DNA of 64,000 nt, taken from positions 1,488,001 through 1,552,000 of the forward strand of contig NZ_JBJXRG010000001.1 in assembly GCF_046254955.1 (NCBI RefSeq), read 5' to 3'. The first letter of the stretch is position 1; each line of letters starts with the position of its first letter. A program made the translations under genes and the position numbers. This stretch comes from Qipengyuania_C sp046254955. GTDB lineage: Bacteria > Pseudomonadota > Alphaproteobacteria > Sphingomonadales > Sphingomonadaceae. The notes under the pieces were generated by a model. The model was not told the origin of the DNA, searched no databases, and saw only the letters and a list, made by a program, of their open reading frames with translations. Of the stretch, positions 34,188-42,602 are shown piece by piece.

Positions 34188-34520
34188 TCAGCTCTCGGCC
34201 GGTGCAACCTGCTTTTCGGTCATAAGTTGTTGAAGTTCGCCGGCTTCGTACATTTCCATCATGATATCGCTGCCACCGACGAACTCGCCTTTGACATAAA
34301 GCTGCGGAATAGTGGGCCAATCGGAGAAGCTCTTGATGCCTTGGCGAATTTCCATGTCCTGCAGCACGTCGACGCTTTCATAACCCACACCGCAATGATC
34401 GAGAATCGCGACCGCGCGGCTCGAAAAGCCGCACTGCGGGAACAGCGGCGTGCCCTTCATGAACAGGACGACATCGCTCTTTGTGACAATCTCGGAAATG
34501 CGCTCATTGGTTTCGGACAT
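34188..34520 (-). CDS. grxD: Monothiol glutaredoxin (Grx4 type)
   Basis: A 110-residue glutaredoxin with the CGFS active site (Cys30) in TPLFPQCGFSSRAV, the WPTIPQLYVKGEFVGGSDI glutathione-binding segment and the family length. It carries a [2Fe-2S] cluster with glutathione and passes it on, usually together with BolA proteins. The BolA-like gene lies immediately upstream in the same leftward transcript, which supports the Fe-S/iron-sensing role. The C-terminal tail KQVAPAES is slightly longer than in E. coli. Confidence 0.95.
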   Translation of the reverse strand: MSETNERISEIVTKSDVVLFMKGTPLFPQCGFSSRAVAILDHCGVGYESVDVLQDMEIRQGIKSFSDWPTIPQLYVKGEFVGGSDIMMEMYEAGELQQLMTEKQVAPAES

Positions 34521-34550
34521 GATAGCCTCGGTAATCCCTTCTCTGATTGG

Positions 34551-34787
34551 CTATGAAGTGGGAACTGCCGTCGTCAGTTGCAAGGCGTGGAGTACGCCGC
34601 CCATCCGGCCGCCGAGTGCATCATAGACCATGCGGTGTTGCTGGACCCGGTTCTTGCCTGCGAACTGCGGTGCGGTAACCATCGCCGCCCAATGATCATT
34701 GTCTCCGGCAAGATCACGCATCTCAACTTCGGCGCCGGGCAGCGCTTCCTTGATCATGCTCTCGATTTCTTCGGCAGTCATGGCCAT
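34551..34787 (-). CDS. BolA-family protein
   Basis: A 78-residue BolA/IbaG-like protein: N-terminal helix (EEIESMIKEALPGAEVEM), the HWAAMVTAPQFAGKNRVQQHRMVYDAL class II-KH-like core with the conserved cluster-ligand His in QQHRMVYDAL, and GGRMGGVLHALQL. It forms Fe-S-bridged complexes with the CGFS glutaredoxin encoded next. ATG 34787 and ATG 34781 are both possible starts. Upstream is the ATPase zeta-subunit gene. Confidence 0.93.
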   Translation of the reverse strand: MAMTAEEIESMIKEALPGAEVEMRDLAGDNDHWAAMVTAPQFAGKNRVQQHRMVYDALGGRMGGVLHALQLTTAVPTS

Positions 34788-34797
34788 GGTTGTGGCC

Positions 34798-35121
34798 TCA
34801 GGAATCGCTCATGAATTGGCGACGGGCCTCGATTGAGCATTCCTCGAGTTTGGCTCTGATATCAGCCTCGCTCACATCGCACTCTGCAGCCGTAAGATCG
34901 CCGAGCACTTTGCGGATGACGTCTTCATCGCCCGCTTCCTCGAAATCGGCCTGGACCACCGCCTTTTTGTAGGCATCGGTCTCTTCTTCCGTGAGGCCCA
35001 TCAGTCCAGCTGCCCATTCGCCCAGCAGTCGATTGCGCCGCGCAGCAACTTTGAACGCAGTTTCCTCGTCCATGGCGAACTTGGCTTCTTCACCGCGCTT
35101 GCGATCCTGAAAATCAGTCAT
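34798..35121 (-). CDS. F1-ATPase inhibitor zeta subunit (DUF1476)
   Basis: A 107-residue alphaproteobacteria-specific protein: DFQDRKRGEEAKFAMDEETAFKVAARRNRLLGEWAAGLMGL at the N-terminus, which forms the inhibitory helix in Paracoccus zeta, followed by a four-helix acidic body (DVIRKVLGDL... IRAKLEECS). It blocks rotation of F1Fo-ATP synthase in the hydrolytic direction. It heads the small leftward operon with the BolA-like protein and grxD. Its presence is good evidence for an alphaproteobacterial host. Confidence 0.92.
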   Translation of the reverse strand: MTDFQDRKRGEEAKFAMDEETAFKVAARRNRLLGEWAAGLMGLTEEETDAYKKAVVQADFEEAGDEDVIRKVLGDLTAAECDVSEADIRAKLEECSIEARRQFMSDS

Positions 35122-35179
35122 GAAATGCTCCGTTTGATACCGCTTGAGATAGGGAGCAGGAACGTGCTCGGCAAGCGGT

Positions 35180-36178
35180 TCAATCCATTGTCACGACAAT
35201 CTTGCCGACGGCCTGGCGATTTTCCAGCTTGGCGATGGCATCGCCGCCGCGTTCCAGCGGGAAAGTCTCCGAGACAAGCGGATCAATCTTGCCGGCTTGG
35301 AGCAGGTCGAAAAGTTCGTTTACCTGCGCATGGAATTTGACCGGCTCACGGGCGGTAAACGCGCCCCAGAAAACGCCTGCGATGTCGCAGCTCTTCAGCA
35401 GCGTCAGATTGAGCGGCATTTTGGCGATGCCAGCAGGGAATCCCACCACCAGAAAGCGGCCTTCCCACGCGATCGAGCGAAGTGCGGGTTCAGAATATTG
35501 CCCACCAACAATGTCATAGACGATGTTGGCGCCATCAGGTGCGCATGCTGCCTTGAAGGCATTGGCAAGCTCCTTAGAAGCCGCCTTATCCATATCCTCC
35601 TTGGGATAGATTACGACCTCATCCGCACCAGCCTGGCGTGCAACCTCGCCTTTTTCTTCCGAGGAAACCGCAGCGACAACCCGCGCGCCGAATGCCTTTG
35701 ACAGTTCCACCGCGGAGAGACCTACGCCGCCAGCCGCGCCGAGCACGAGCACAGTATCGCCTTCCTTGATGTGGCCGCGGTCCTTCAGGCCATGGATCGT
35801 TGTACCGTATGTCATAAGCAGCGAGGCCGCTTTTTCGAACGATACGCCATCGGGGACCTTGAACATCCGGCCCGCATCGACACAGACTTTCTCGCACAAG
35901 CCGCCATTGCCGATCCCGGCCATGACCCTGTCGCCAACTTCAAAACCATCGACGCCTTCGCCAACCGCTTCGACGACGCCGGAGATTTCACCGCCGGGCG
36001 AATAGGGACGTTCCGGGCGGAACTGGTAGAGATCGCGGATCATCAACGTGTCGGGGTAGTTGATCGCGCATGCTTTCACGTCGACCAGTACCTGTCCCTT
36101 GCTAGGGGTGGGGGCATCGATCTCGTCGAGCTTAAGCGTTTCGGGCCCGCCCGTCTCATGTGTTCTCAGGGCTCTCAT
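35180..36178 (-). CDS. NADPH:quinone oxidoreductase-like MDR protein
   Basis: A 332-residue zinc-independent MDR protein with GroES-like N-terminal domain (YSPGGEISGVVEAVGEGVDGFEVGDRV) and a canonical Rossmann loop VLGAAGGVGLSAVELSK, unlike the altered loop in the relative at 3428. It should reduce quinones or enones with NADPH. ATGA overlap with leuD shows it is translated from the leu transcript, though a role in leucine synthesis is not known. Confidence 0.9.
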   Translation of the reverse strand: MRALRTHETGGPETLKLDEIDAPTPSKGQVLVDVKACAINYPDTLMIRDLYQFRPERPYSPGGEISGVVEAVGEGVDGFEVGDRVMAGIGNGGLCEKVCVDAGRMFKVPDGVSFEKAASLLMTYGTTIHGLKDRGHIKEGDTVLVLGAAGGVGLSAVELSKAFGARVVAAVSSEEKGEVARQAGADEVVIYPKEDMDKAASKELANAFKAACAPDGANIVYDIVGGQYSEPALRSIAWEGRFLVVGFPAGIAKMPLNLTLLKSCDIAGVFWGAFTAREPVKFHAQVNELFDLLQAGKIDPLVSETFPLERGGDAIAKLENRQAVGKIVVTMD

Positions 36179-36777
36179 GCGGCGATCTCCGTTGGATTGG
36201 CCAACCAGGGAAACTGGCCGGATTGCTTCTCTTCATATGTCGAAATGGCTTCATCGCGGGTCATTGTCAGACCAACTTCGTCGAGTCCTTCGATCAGACA
36301 ATGCTTGCGGAACGGATCGATCTCGAATTCGAAGCGATCCTGGAATGGCGTGGTGACTGTCTGACTTTCAAGATCGATCGAGATCGGATCGGACTTGGCC
36401 ACTTCCATCAGCCGGTCGACCTGTTCCTGCGGTAGAACCACCGTCAGAACGCCGTTTTTGAAAGCGTTACTCGAGAAAATGTCAGAGAAGCTTGGCGCGA
36501 TGACAGCTTTCACGCCCATATCGAGCAGCGCCCAGGCAGCATGCTCACGGCTTGAACCACAACCGAAGTTATCGCCCGCAATCAATAAGGGCGAGCCCGA
36601 ATAATCCGGATCATCGAAAAGGTTCCCCGGCTCGGAGCGAATGGCTTCGAACGCGCCCTTGCCAAGTCCCTCGCGGCTAATGGTCTTGAGCCAATGCGCT
36701 GGTATTATGACATCGGTATCGACGTTCTTGGCGCCAAAGGGATAGGCGCGGCCCTCAATCCTCGAGACTGGCTCCAT
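36175..36777 (-). CDS. leuD: 3-Isopropylmalate dehydratase small subunit
   Basis: A 200-residue aconitase swivel-domain protein: NVDTDVIIPAHWLKTI near the N-terminus and GDNFGCGSSREHAAWALLDMGVKAVIAPSFSDIFSSNAFKNGVL, which provides the substrate-binding Ser/Arg loop. With LeuC it isomerises 2- to 3-isopropylmalate in leucine synthesis. The ATG at 36777 overlaps the stop of a small gene (TGATG), so leuD is translationally coupled to it rather than directly to leuC. Confidence 0.96.
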   Translation of the reverse strand: MEPVSRIEGRAYPFGAKNVDTDVIIPAHWLKTISREGLGKGAFEAIRSEPGNLFDDPDYSGSPLLIAGDNFGCGSSREHAAWALLDMGVKAVIAPSFSDIFSSNAFKNGVLTVVLPQEQVDRLMEVAKSDPISIDLESQTVTTPFQDRFEFEIDPFRKHCLIEGLDEVGLTMTRDEAISTYEEKQSGQFPWLANPTEIAA

Positions 36778-36935
36778 CAATCCGTCTCGGGCTTTTCACC
36801 GGAGGGGATTGGGCCCGGCTGTTTTGGTTCGTTTTTCTTCTTGCGCTTGCCTGCATAAAGCAATGCTGCGGCGATGGCCGCAGAACCGATGGCTCCGGCG
36901 GCAATGGCGGCTTTTCCAGTGATTTTCTTGGTCAT
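36777..36935 (-). CDS. Small one-helix membrane protein between leuC and leuD
   Basis: A 52-residue frame with AAGGTAGG just upstream of its ATG at 36935. It encodes a basic start (MTKKITGKAA), one Ala/Gly-rich hydrophobic helix (AAIAAGAIGSAAIAAALLYA), then a basic and proline-rich tail (GKRKKKNEPKQPGP). The stop overlaps the leuD start, an arrangement typical of genuine genes. No family is recognised. It could be a membrane-anchored small protein, with translation coupling setting LeuD levels. Confidence 0.75.
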   Translation of the reverse strand: MTKKITGKAAIAAGAIGSAAIAAALLYAGKRKKKNEPKQPGPIPSGEKPETD

Positions 36936-36985
36936 GATCCTACCTTGGGAAAGCAAGCGCGCGCTTGCAAGCGATTCAATGGCAT

Positions 36986-38428
36986 TCAGCCCGCGAGTGG
37001 CTCAAGTTCTCGCACATCGGCGAGGCGCCCAGTGACTGCGGCGGCTGCAGCCATTGCCGGAGAGACGAGATGCGTTCGCGCGCCGGGCCCCTGACGGCCG
37101 ACGAAATTACGATTGCTCGTTGAAGCGCAGCGCTCCCCCGGCGGGACCTTGTCCGGGTTCATGCCAAGGCAGGCGGAGCAACCCGGCTCGCGCCACTCAA
37201 GACCCGCGTTGATAAAAATCTTGTCGAGACCTTCTTCCTCGGCCTGGCGCTTCACCAGCCCGGAGCCGGGCACGATGATGGCCCACTTCACGTTCTCGGC
37301 CTTCTTCCGGCCGCGGATGATGTCTGCAGCGGCGCGCAGGTCTTCGATCCGGCTATTGGTGCAGCTGCCGATGAAAATGTTCTCGACCTCGACTTCGGCA
37401 ATCTTCTGGCCGGGTTTGAGCCCCATGTAATCGAGACTCTTGCGAGCGGCTTCCTGCTTGGAGGGATCAGCGAAATCTTCCGGGGCGGGGATTGTGCCGC
37501 CAATCGGGATGACATCTTCTGGGCTGGTTCCCCACGTCACGGTCGGCTCGACCGCGTTTGCATCGATGTGCAATACATTGTCGAACTTGGCCCCGGCATC
37601 GGTGTGCAAGGTTTTCCAGTAGGCGACTGCCCTGTCCCAATCCGCACCTTTGGGTGCCATCGGGCGGCCTTCTAGATATTCGAACGTCATCGCGTCGGGT
37701 GCGATCAGGCCAGCGCGCGCACCGGCTTCGATACTCATGTTGCAAACGGTGAGGCGTCCTTCGATGCTCATCTGCTCGAAAACCTCGCCGCGGTACTCGA
37801 CCACGTGGCCAGTTCCGCCAGCGGCGCCCAGCTTGCCGATGATATGAAGAATGAGGTCCTTCGGCGTGACGCCGGGGCCCAATTGACCAGTGACCTCAAC
37901 GGCCAGCGTCTTGGATCTTTTGAGCAGAAGCGTTTGAGTCGCCAGGACATGCTCGACTTCGCTGGTTCCGATACCGAAAGCCAGCGCGCCGATACCGCCA
38001 TGTGCTGCGGTATGGCTGTCACCGCAGACGATCGTGGTGCCAGGCAGCGAGAAGCCCTGCTCCGGCCCCACGACATGTACGATACCTTGTTCTTCCGCTG
38101 TTGCATCGAAATAGCGCACACCGAAAGCCGGAGCGTTGGATTCCAGTGCGGCGAGCTGCGCTGCACTCATCGGATCTTCAATGGGTAGCCGATTGCCTGC
38201 GGAATCAAGCCGAGCGGTGGTCGGCAGATTGTGGTCCGGTACCGCCAGTGTCAGATCCGGTCGTCTAACCGGCCGGCCTTGTTGCCGCAGCGATTCAAAT
38301 GCCTGCGGGCTGGTGACTTCGTGGACGAGGTGACGATCGATGTAGATCAGGCTGGTGCCGTCATCACGGGTTTCCACGATGTGGGCGTTCCAGATCTTCT
38401 CATACAGGGTGAGTGGGGCGCTGCTCAT
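36986..38428 (-). CDS. leuC: 3-Isopropylmalate dehydratase large subunit
   Basis: A 480-residue aconitase-superfamily enzyme. The [4Fe-4S] ligands are in FIGSCTNSRIEDLRAA and in GCSACLGMNPDKVPPGERCASTSNRNF; GDSHTAAHGGIGALAFGIGTSEVEHVLATQ is the substrate-binding segment. Length fits LeuC. It works with LeuD, from which it is separated here by a 52-codon gene. The 100-bp gap to the divergent thioesterase gene holds its promoter; an AAAACCTT/AAGGTTTT inverted repeat at 38482-38510 lies there. Confidence 0.97.
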   Translation of the reverse strand: MSSAPLTLYEKIWNAHIVETRDDGTSLIYIDRHLVHEVTSPQAFESLRQQGRPVRRPDLTLAVPDHNLPTTARLDSAGNRLPIEDPMSAAQLAALESNAPAFGVRYFDATAEEQGIVHVVGPEQGFSLPGTTIVCGDSHTAAHGGIGALAFGIGTSEVEHVLATQTLLLKRSKTLAVEVTGQLGPGVTPKDLILHIIGKLGAAGGTGHVVEYRGEVFEQMSIEGRLTVCNMSIEAGARAGLIAPDAMTFEYLEGRPMAPKGADWDRAVAYWKTLHTDAGAKFDNVLHIDANAVEPTVTWGTSPEDVIPIGGTIPAPEDFADPSKQEAARKSLDYMGLKPGQKIAEVEVENIFIGSCTNSRIEDLRAAADIIRGRKKAENVKWAIIVPGSGLVKRQAEEEGLDKIFINAGLEWREPGCSACLGMNPDKVPPGERCASTSNRNFVGRQGPGARTHLVSPAMAAAAAVTGRLADVRELEPLAG

Positions 38429-38528
38429 ACAGCTGGATTAGCGGCAGGCTGGCAACAGTGGCAAGAAAACTCGGACTTAGAAAAACCTTGTCATGGAATG
38501 GAAAGGTTTTGTCAGCTAACTTACAGCG

Positions 38529-38930
38529 ATGTCAGCGCTTCAATACTCCTTTCCGATCAAGATTTTGCCCGATGATATCGACTTCATGGGGCACGTGAAC
38601 AATGCGCGGTACCTCTCATGGGTGCAGGACGCAGTGCTGGCACATTGGCGGAACTTTGCACCGGGAGAGGCTATCTCGCGGCTGGCATGGGTCGCGCTCA
38701 AGCATGAGATTTCCTATCGGCGCCCCGCTTTCCTCGAAGACGATGTGATTGCTCAGGTCCTGCTGGAGAAAGTCGCCGGCGCGCGGGCATTCTACAAGAC
38801 GATCATCATGCGCGGCGAGGAAGTATTGGCCGAAGTCCAGTCGAGCTGGTGCTGCATTGATGCTGAGACCTTGCGGCCTGCCCGCATTGGTTCGGAAATC
38901 GCAGCGAAGTTCTTCCCCGACAAAGACTAG
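38529..38930 (+). CDS. Acyl-CoA thioesterase (4HBT hot-dog fold)
   Basis: A 133-residue hot-dog protein with the YbgC/4-hydroxybenzoyl-CoA-thioesterase motif DIDFMGHVNNARYLSWVQDA, where the Asp/His region is catalytic, and ISYRRPAFLEDDVIAQVLLE. It hydrolyses acyl-CoA thioesters in the cytoplasm; the chain length cannot be predicted. It is divergent from leuC and followed 44 bases later by an ABC exporter. Confidence 0.88.
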   Translation: MSALQYSFPIKILPDDIDFMGHVNNARYLSWVQDAVLAHWRNFAPGEAISRLAWVALKHEISYRRPAFLEDDVIAQVLLEKVAGARAFYKTIIMRGEEVLAEVQSSWCCIDAETLRPARIGSEIAAKFFPDKD

Positions 38931-38974
38931 ACTGCAGTTTCCACTCGATTGCGCGTTCTGGCAAACCGCGCGAC

Positions 38975-40693
38975 ATGGTTGCCAGCCTTCTTGCCTATTC
39001 TGCGGCCTTGCGGGAGCATGCCGGCGCACGCCTGATTGCGGGTGGTGTTCTGGCGCTGGTATCGGCGCTGCTCGAAGGTGTTGGTATCGTTCTCCTGCTG
39101 CCGCTTCTGGCGATTGCAACCGGGGAGGCGGGCGAGGGTTTCGCCCGCGCCATCCTTGATGGACTCGCGGCGATCGGGATCGAAAGCCCGGAGCAGCGCG
39201 GGCTGTTTCTCGTTGCGGCCTTTATTGCGATGCTGGCCGCGCGCAGCGCCGCTGGGTGGCTGCGCGATACGTTCATGCATCACCTCGGGCGCGGCTTCGT
39301 CGACGAATGGCGCCTCAAGACGCTGGACACCATATCGAACGCCCGCTGGCAGGTCGTGAGCGCAATCAGGCGTAGTACGCTTGAACATGCGCTGACAGAG
39401 GATATCGATCGCCTTGCCTCGGGTACTGATCGGATTCTTGTGGCAGTGGTGAGCTCGATGCTGATTGCAGTGCAGTTGGTCATCCTTGGCGGGCTATCCC
39501 CGCCGCTGCTCGGAGTAACCATGGGCCTGATGGCGTTGGGAGCTGCAATATGCCTTCCCTTGCTCCGCCGCGCCGGACGGATGGGCGCGCAGCTTACCGA
39601 TGCAGGCCGAAGCGTCTTCGATGTCCTCGACGACGTGATCGATGGGCAGAAGACTGCGCGACTGGCCAACGCGCAAGCGGACTTCCATGTTCGCTATGCG
39701 CAGGCGCTTGCCGAGACACGCCAGCAGGAACTGGCCTATGTTGGCGCGCAAGCTGCTGCGCGGGGCTGGCTGCAATGGACCGCAGGAAGCCTGGTTGCGG
39801 TGGCCGCGTTGGCCAGCTTCCTCTATTTCAAAACTCCCGTTGCCGTGCTTGCTCTGGCTGTGATCGTGTTGGCGCGCTTGATCGGACCCGTTCAGACGCT
39901 GGTGCAGGCGGGGCAATCAGTCGCCTACATGCTACCCGCATTCGATGAACTGCGATCGCTGTCGGCTCGGCTTGCAAACGCTCCTGGGATGCAGGAAGCT
40001 TTGAGTGCATCCGAGCTGGGACAAGGCCCTGCCGCACTCGATTTCAGTGATGTGGAGTTTTCCTACGATGGCGGCCGCCCCGTCCTAGCGCAAATCGATA
40101 TTTCAATCGGACGCGGCGAGATGGTGGGGCTTTCCGGCCCGTCAGGCTCAGGCAAGACAACCCTGGTGGAGCTTGCTTGCGGTCTTCTCACACCGTTAGC
40201 AGGCCAAGTCTTTGCAGATGGCATTGCTCTCGAAAGTTCACGTGCTCGGCAAGCCTGGCGCCAGGGGATTGCCTGCCTGCCGCAAGAGCCATTCCTGTTC
40301 AGTGCCAGCGTACGCGACAATCTGGCTTTTGGCCTCGCAAATCCTCCGACCGAAGCAGCAATGGTCGAAGCGCTTGAAATCGCTGAAGCGGAAGATCTTG
40401 TTCGCAGGCTTGATAATGGGCTCGATTCCTCGGTCGGACCGCGCGGCGGAGCGCTTTCAGCTGGTGAGCGCCAGAGGCTTTGCCTGGCACGTGCATTGCT
40501 CAGGAAGCCGCGCTTGCTGATCCTCGACGAGGCTACTGCCGCGCTCGACGAATCCACCGAGACACGGATACTGGGGCGCCTTGCGGCAATGGGCTCGCAA
40601 ATGACAATCTTGCTGGTTTCCCATCGCAGCACCGCGTTGGTGAAGACGGATCGGGTGATCACAATCGAAGGGGGAACCATCAAATCCGGTTGA
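38975..40693 (+). CDS. ABC exporter, fused membrane and ATPase domains
   Basis: A 572-residue half-transporter. An N-terminal domain of about 330 residues with five to six helices precedes the nucleotide-binding domain: Walker A GPSGSGKTT (near residue 388), Q-loop LPQEPFLFSASV, signature LSAGERQ, Walker B LLILDEATAALDE and H-loop SHRST. It would dimerise and export a lipid, peptide or drug-like compound. It lies just upstream of crtZ on the same strand, but a carotenoid-related role is speculation. Confidence 0.9.
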   Translation: MVASLLAYSAALREHAGARLIAGGVLALVSALLEGVGIVLLLPLLAIATGEAGEGFARAILDGLAAIGIESPEQRGLFLVAAFIAMLAARSAAGWLRDTFMHHLGRGFVDEWRLKTLDTISNARWQVVSAIRRSTLEHALTEDIDRLASGTDRILVAVVSSMLIAVQLVILGGLSPPLLGVTMGLMALGAAICLPLLRRAGRMGAQLTDAGRSVFDVLDDVIDGQKTARLANAQADFHVRYAQALAETRQQELAYVGAQAAARGWLQWTAGSLVAVAALASFLYFKTPVAVLALAVIVLARLIGPVQTLVQAGQSVAYMLPAFDELRSLSARLANAPGMQEALSASELGQGPAALDFSDVEFSYDGGRPVLAQIDISIGRGEMVGLSGPSGSGKTTLVELACGLLTPLAGQVFADGIALESSRARQAWRQGIACLPQEPFLFSASVRDNLAFGLANPPTEAAMVEALEIAEAEDLVRRLDNGLDSSVGPRGGALSAGERQRLCLARALLRKPRLLILDEATAALDESTETRILGRLAAMGSQMTILLVSHRSTALVKTDRVITIEGGTIKSG

Positions 40694-40735
40694 TCGCGCC
40701 TTTGCAGATCGATCCGCGAGCCCTACAATAGCGCC

Positions 40736-41254
40736 ATGTCCTGGTTACTGCCCTTTTCTATTGTTCTTGTGACCATCTTGGCGATGGAGGGTGTCGCGTG
40801 GGCGAGCCACAAGTACATCATGCATGGGTTTGGTTGGGCATGGCATCGGGATCATCACGAACCGCATGATAAGATACTCGAGAAGAACGACCTATTCGCG
40901 CTCGTTGGGGCGGCGATGAGTATTTCGATGTTTGCGCTGGGTAGCCGGTGGGTTCTGGGAGAGGCAGCATGGCCGCCCGCAACATGGATCGGCATCGGCA
41001 TTCTTGGCTACGGGATCATCTACACGCTCGTGCACGACGGGCTCGTACATCAGCGCTATTTTCGCTGGGTGCCCAAGCGCGGCTATGCCAAGCGACTGGT
41101 GCAGGCGCATAAGCTTCACCATGCGACGATCGGCAAAGAAGGCGGAGTGAGCTTTGGTTTTGTCTTCGCGCGCGATCCCGCCAAGCTGAAAGCGGAGCTT
41201 GCGGCGCAGAGTGAGGCCGGAGTCGCGGTGATAAGGGACAGCAAGGCCGCCTGA
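40736..41254 (+). CDS. crtZ: Beta-carotene 3-hydroxylase
   Basis: A 172-residue membrane diiron hydroxylase with all His clusters: HKYIMHG, HRDHHE, HDGLVHQR and HKLHHA, between hydrophobic segments. It hydroxylates beta-ionone rings to make zeaxanthin, a precursor of the yellow-orange xanthophylls of sphingomonads and erythrobacters. It stands alone here, away from other crt genes. Its stop abuts the convergent DUF454 gene. Confidence 0.95.
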   Translation: MSWLLPFSIVLVTILAMEGVAWASHKYIMHGFGWAWHRDHHEPHDKILEKNDLFALVGAAMSISMFALGSRWVLGEAAWPPATWIGIGILGYGIIYTLVHDGLVHQRYFRWVPKRGYAKRLVQAHKLHHATIGKEGGVSFGFVFARDPAKLKAELAAQSEAGVAVIRDSKAA

Positions 41255-41605
41255 TTACTCGTTGCGCGTCGCGATCCAGGTCCCCGCAATCAGCAGGATC
41301 GCGATTGAAATCAGATAGAAGGGGTGGCCCAGCGTAAAGAATGTGAAGCCTACGCCGATTGCCATGGCTCCAATTGCCATGATTTTTGCCGGCCGGGAGA
41401 TCGCGCGGCGCTCATTCCAGTCGCGCACTTGCGGCCCCCAATGCGGATGATCGAGAATTTTCTGCTGCAGCTTCGGGCTGCTGCGGGCGAAACAGAACAC
41501 GGCGACCAGCAGGAACGGGACCGTCGGCATGATCGGCAAGACTGCACCCAGCCCGGCGAGGCCCAGCGAAATCAGACCGCCCAGAAAGTAAAGCTGTCGT
41601 CTCAT
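41255..41605 (-). CDS. DUF454/YbaN-family inner-membrane protein
   Basis: About 116 residues with two N-terminal helices containing LGGLISLGLAGLGAVLPIMPTVPFLLVAVFCFARSSPKL, then HPHWGPQVRDWNERRAI and a helical pair at the C-terminus: the DUF454 pattern. Function is unknown. The ATG at 41605 lies one base after the sufE stop; an in-frame ATG at 41644 would overlap sufE by 38 bases. Confidence 0.88.
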   Translation of the reverse strand: MRRQLYFLGGLISLGLAGLGAVLPIMPTVPFLLVAVFCFARSSPKLQQKILDHPHWGPQVRDWNERRAISRPAKIMAIGAMAIGVGFTFFTLGHPFYLISIAILLIAGTWIATRNE

Positions 41606-41606
41606 C

Positions 41607-42026
41607 TCAGCCGGCGGCAAGCCTCGCAGCGTGCTCCTGTACAAGCGCGATCATGTTCGGCACGCCCTGTGTACGGTTGGAAGATAGCTGGTTCTTGAGG
41701 TCGAAAGGCGCAAGAGCGGCAGTGACATCCATGGTCGCGACTTCTCGAGCGGGCCGGTGCTGCACTGCGGAGATCACGAGCGCGACGATTCCCTTGGTAA
41801 TCGCGGCATTGCTGTCGGCGAGAAAATGGAGGTTGCCATCGTGCTCGGTCGGATAGACCCATACGCTGGCCGAGCATCCGCGAACCAATGTGGCATCGGT
41901 CTTGAGTGCGTCAGGCATCTCGTCGAGTTCGCGGCCTAATTCGATGAGCAGGCGATAGCGCTCGTCTCCCTCGAGAAACTCGTATTCTTCGGCAATGTCG
42001 TCAATCGATCTCATGATCAGTGCCAT
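41607..42026 (-). CDS. sufE: Sulfur acceptor protein for Fe-S assembly
   Basis: A 139-residue SufE-like protein. The acceptor Cys51 sits in LVRGCSASVWVYPT, preceded by the typical YEFLEGDERYRLLIELGRELDEMP. It takes persulfide from SufS and passes it to the SufBCD scaffold. It follows the last PspB-like gene by 14 bases on the same strand and could be read through from the stress operon. ATG 42026 or ATG 42014 may be the start. Confidence 0.93.
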   Translation of the reverse strand: MALIMRSIDDIAEEYEFLEGDERYRLLIELGRELDEMPDALKTDATLVRGCSASVWVYPTEHDGNLHFLADSNAAITKGIVALVISAVQHRPAREVATMDVTAALAPFDLKNQLSSNRTQGVPNMIALVQEHAARLAAG

Positions 42027-42040
42027 CTAGGCACTTCGGA

Positions 42041-42286
42041 TCACAAATCCACCCCGCTGGCGATAGCTTCGAGCTTGCGGATACGTTCCTTCAGGTCTGC
42101 GATCTCGATGCGCGCAGCACCCACGCTTGATCCGCCCTGTGCGTCCGGATCGGGAAAGCGCGGCCGATGATCGAGCTCCTCACGCTTGAGGAGCAGCCAT
42201 TCGTTCCAGGCACGCAACAATGCGAACGCCACGATGCTGATCCCCACCAGCGATGCGGCAGCGATAATCATGACTTGTGTACTCAC
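42041..42286 (-). CDS. PspB-like one-helix coiled-coil protein (copy 5)
   Basis: An 81-residue protein: N-terminal membrane helix (VMIIAAASLVGISIVAFALLRAW), a basic/acidic linker and a short coiled coil ending LKERIRKLEAIASGVDL. That ending matches the RxxxLExI core of the other PspB-like genes and of PspB itself. The GTG at 42286 has GGGAG seven bases upstream. It is the shortest and most diverged copy, separated by 58 bases from copy 4, and lies at the end of the array. Confidence 0.75.
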   Translation of the reverse strand: MSTQVMIIAAASLVGISIVAFALLRAWNEWLLLKREELDHRPRFPDPDAQGGSSVGAARIEIADLKERIRKLEAIASGVDL

Positions 42287-42344
42287 TGCAGTTCTCCCTG
42301 AACCTTGGCCTTGCAGCGTATGCTGTTGGGGCGGGACGACATTG

Positions 42345-42602
42345 TTATTTGTCTCTCAGACTTTCGATTTCTTCGGCGATCGCCTTCGCTTGGCGGCCGT
42401 CAGTGGCAATCCGTTCGAGCACATGAATGCGCTCGCGCAATTGTTCGACTTCTTGCTGGAGCTCCAATTCGCGCGCGCTGGAATCCTCTTCGTTATCTTT
42501 TTCGCCGATCCGGGCCGACCCGGACGACTGATATCGCGCTCGCAGGACACGGGCAGCGGCGGCGATCAGGACAATCAGAACAACTGCGGTGGCCCAACTC
42601 AT
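42345..42602 (-). CDS. PspB-like one-helix coiled-coil protein (copy 4)
   Basis: An 85-residue protein: membrane helix at residues 4-20 (ATAVVLIVLIAAAARVL), a charged linker, then a coiled coil RELELQQEVEQLRERIHVLERIATDGRQ ending EEIESLRDK. The RIHVLERIATD core and EIE-LR tail repeat the pattern of copies 2 and 3. Its ATG overlaps the stop of copy 3 (ATGA), so they are co-translated. Confidence 0.78.
   Translation of the reverse strand: MSWATAVVLIVLIAAAARVLRARYQSSGSARIGEKDNEEDSSARELELQQEVEQLRERIHVLERIATDGRQAKAIAEEIESLRDK

Noticed and set aside
33971..34207. A 78-codon leftward open frame across the grxD terminator
   Set aside because: It runs through the terminator hairpin and has no ribosome-binding site; its protein-like stretch is not convincing.
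38482..38510. AAAACCTT/AAGGTTTT inverted repeat before leuC as a leucine attenuator or operator
   Set aside because: No leucine-rich leader peptide or T-run is present and the loop is 13 bases; the evidence is too weak for a regulatory call.
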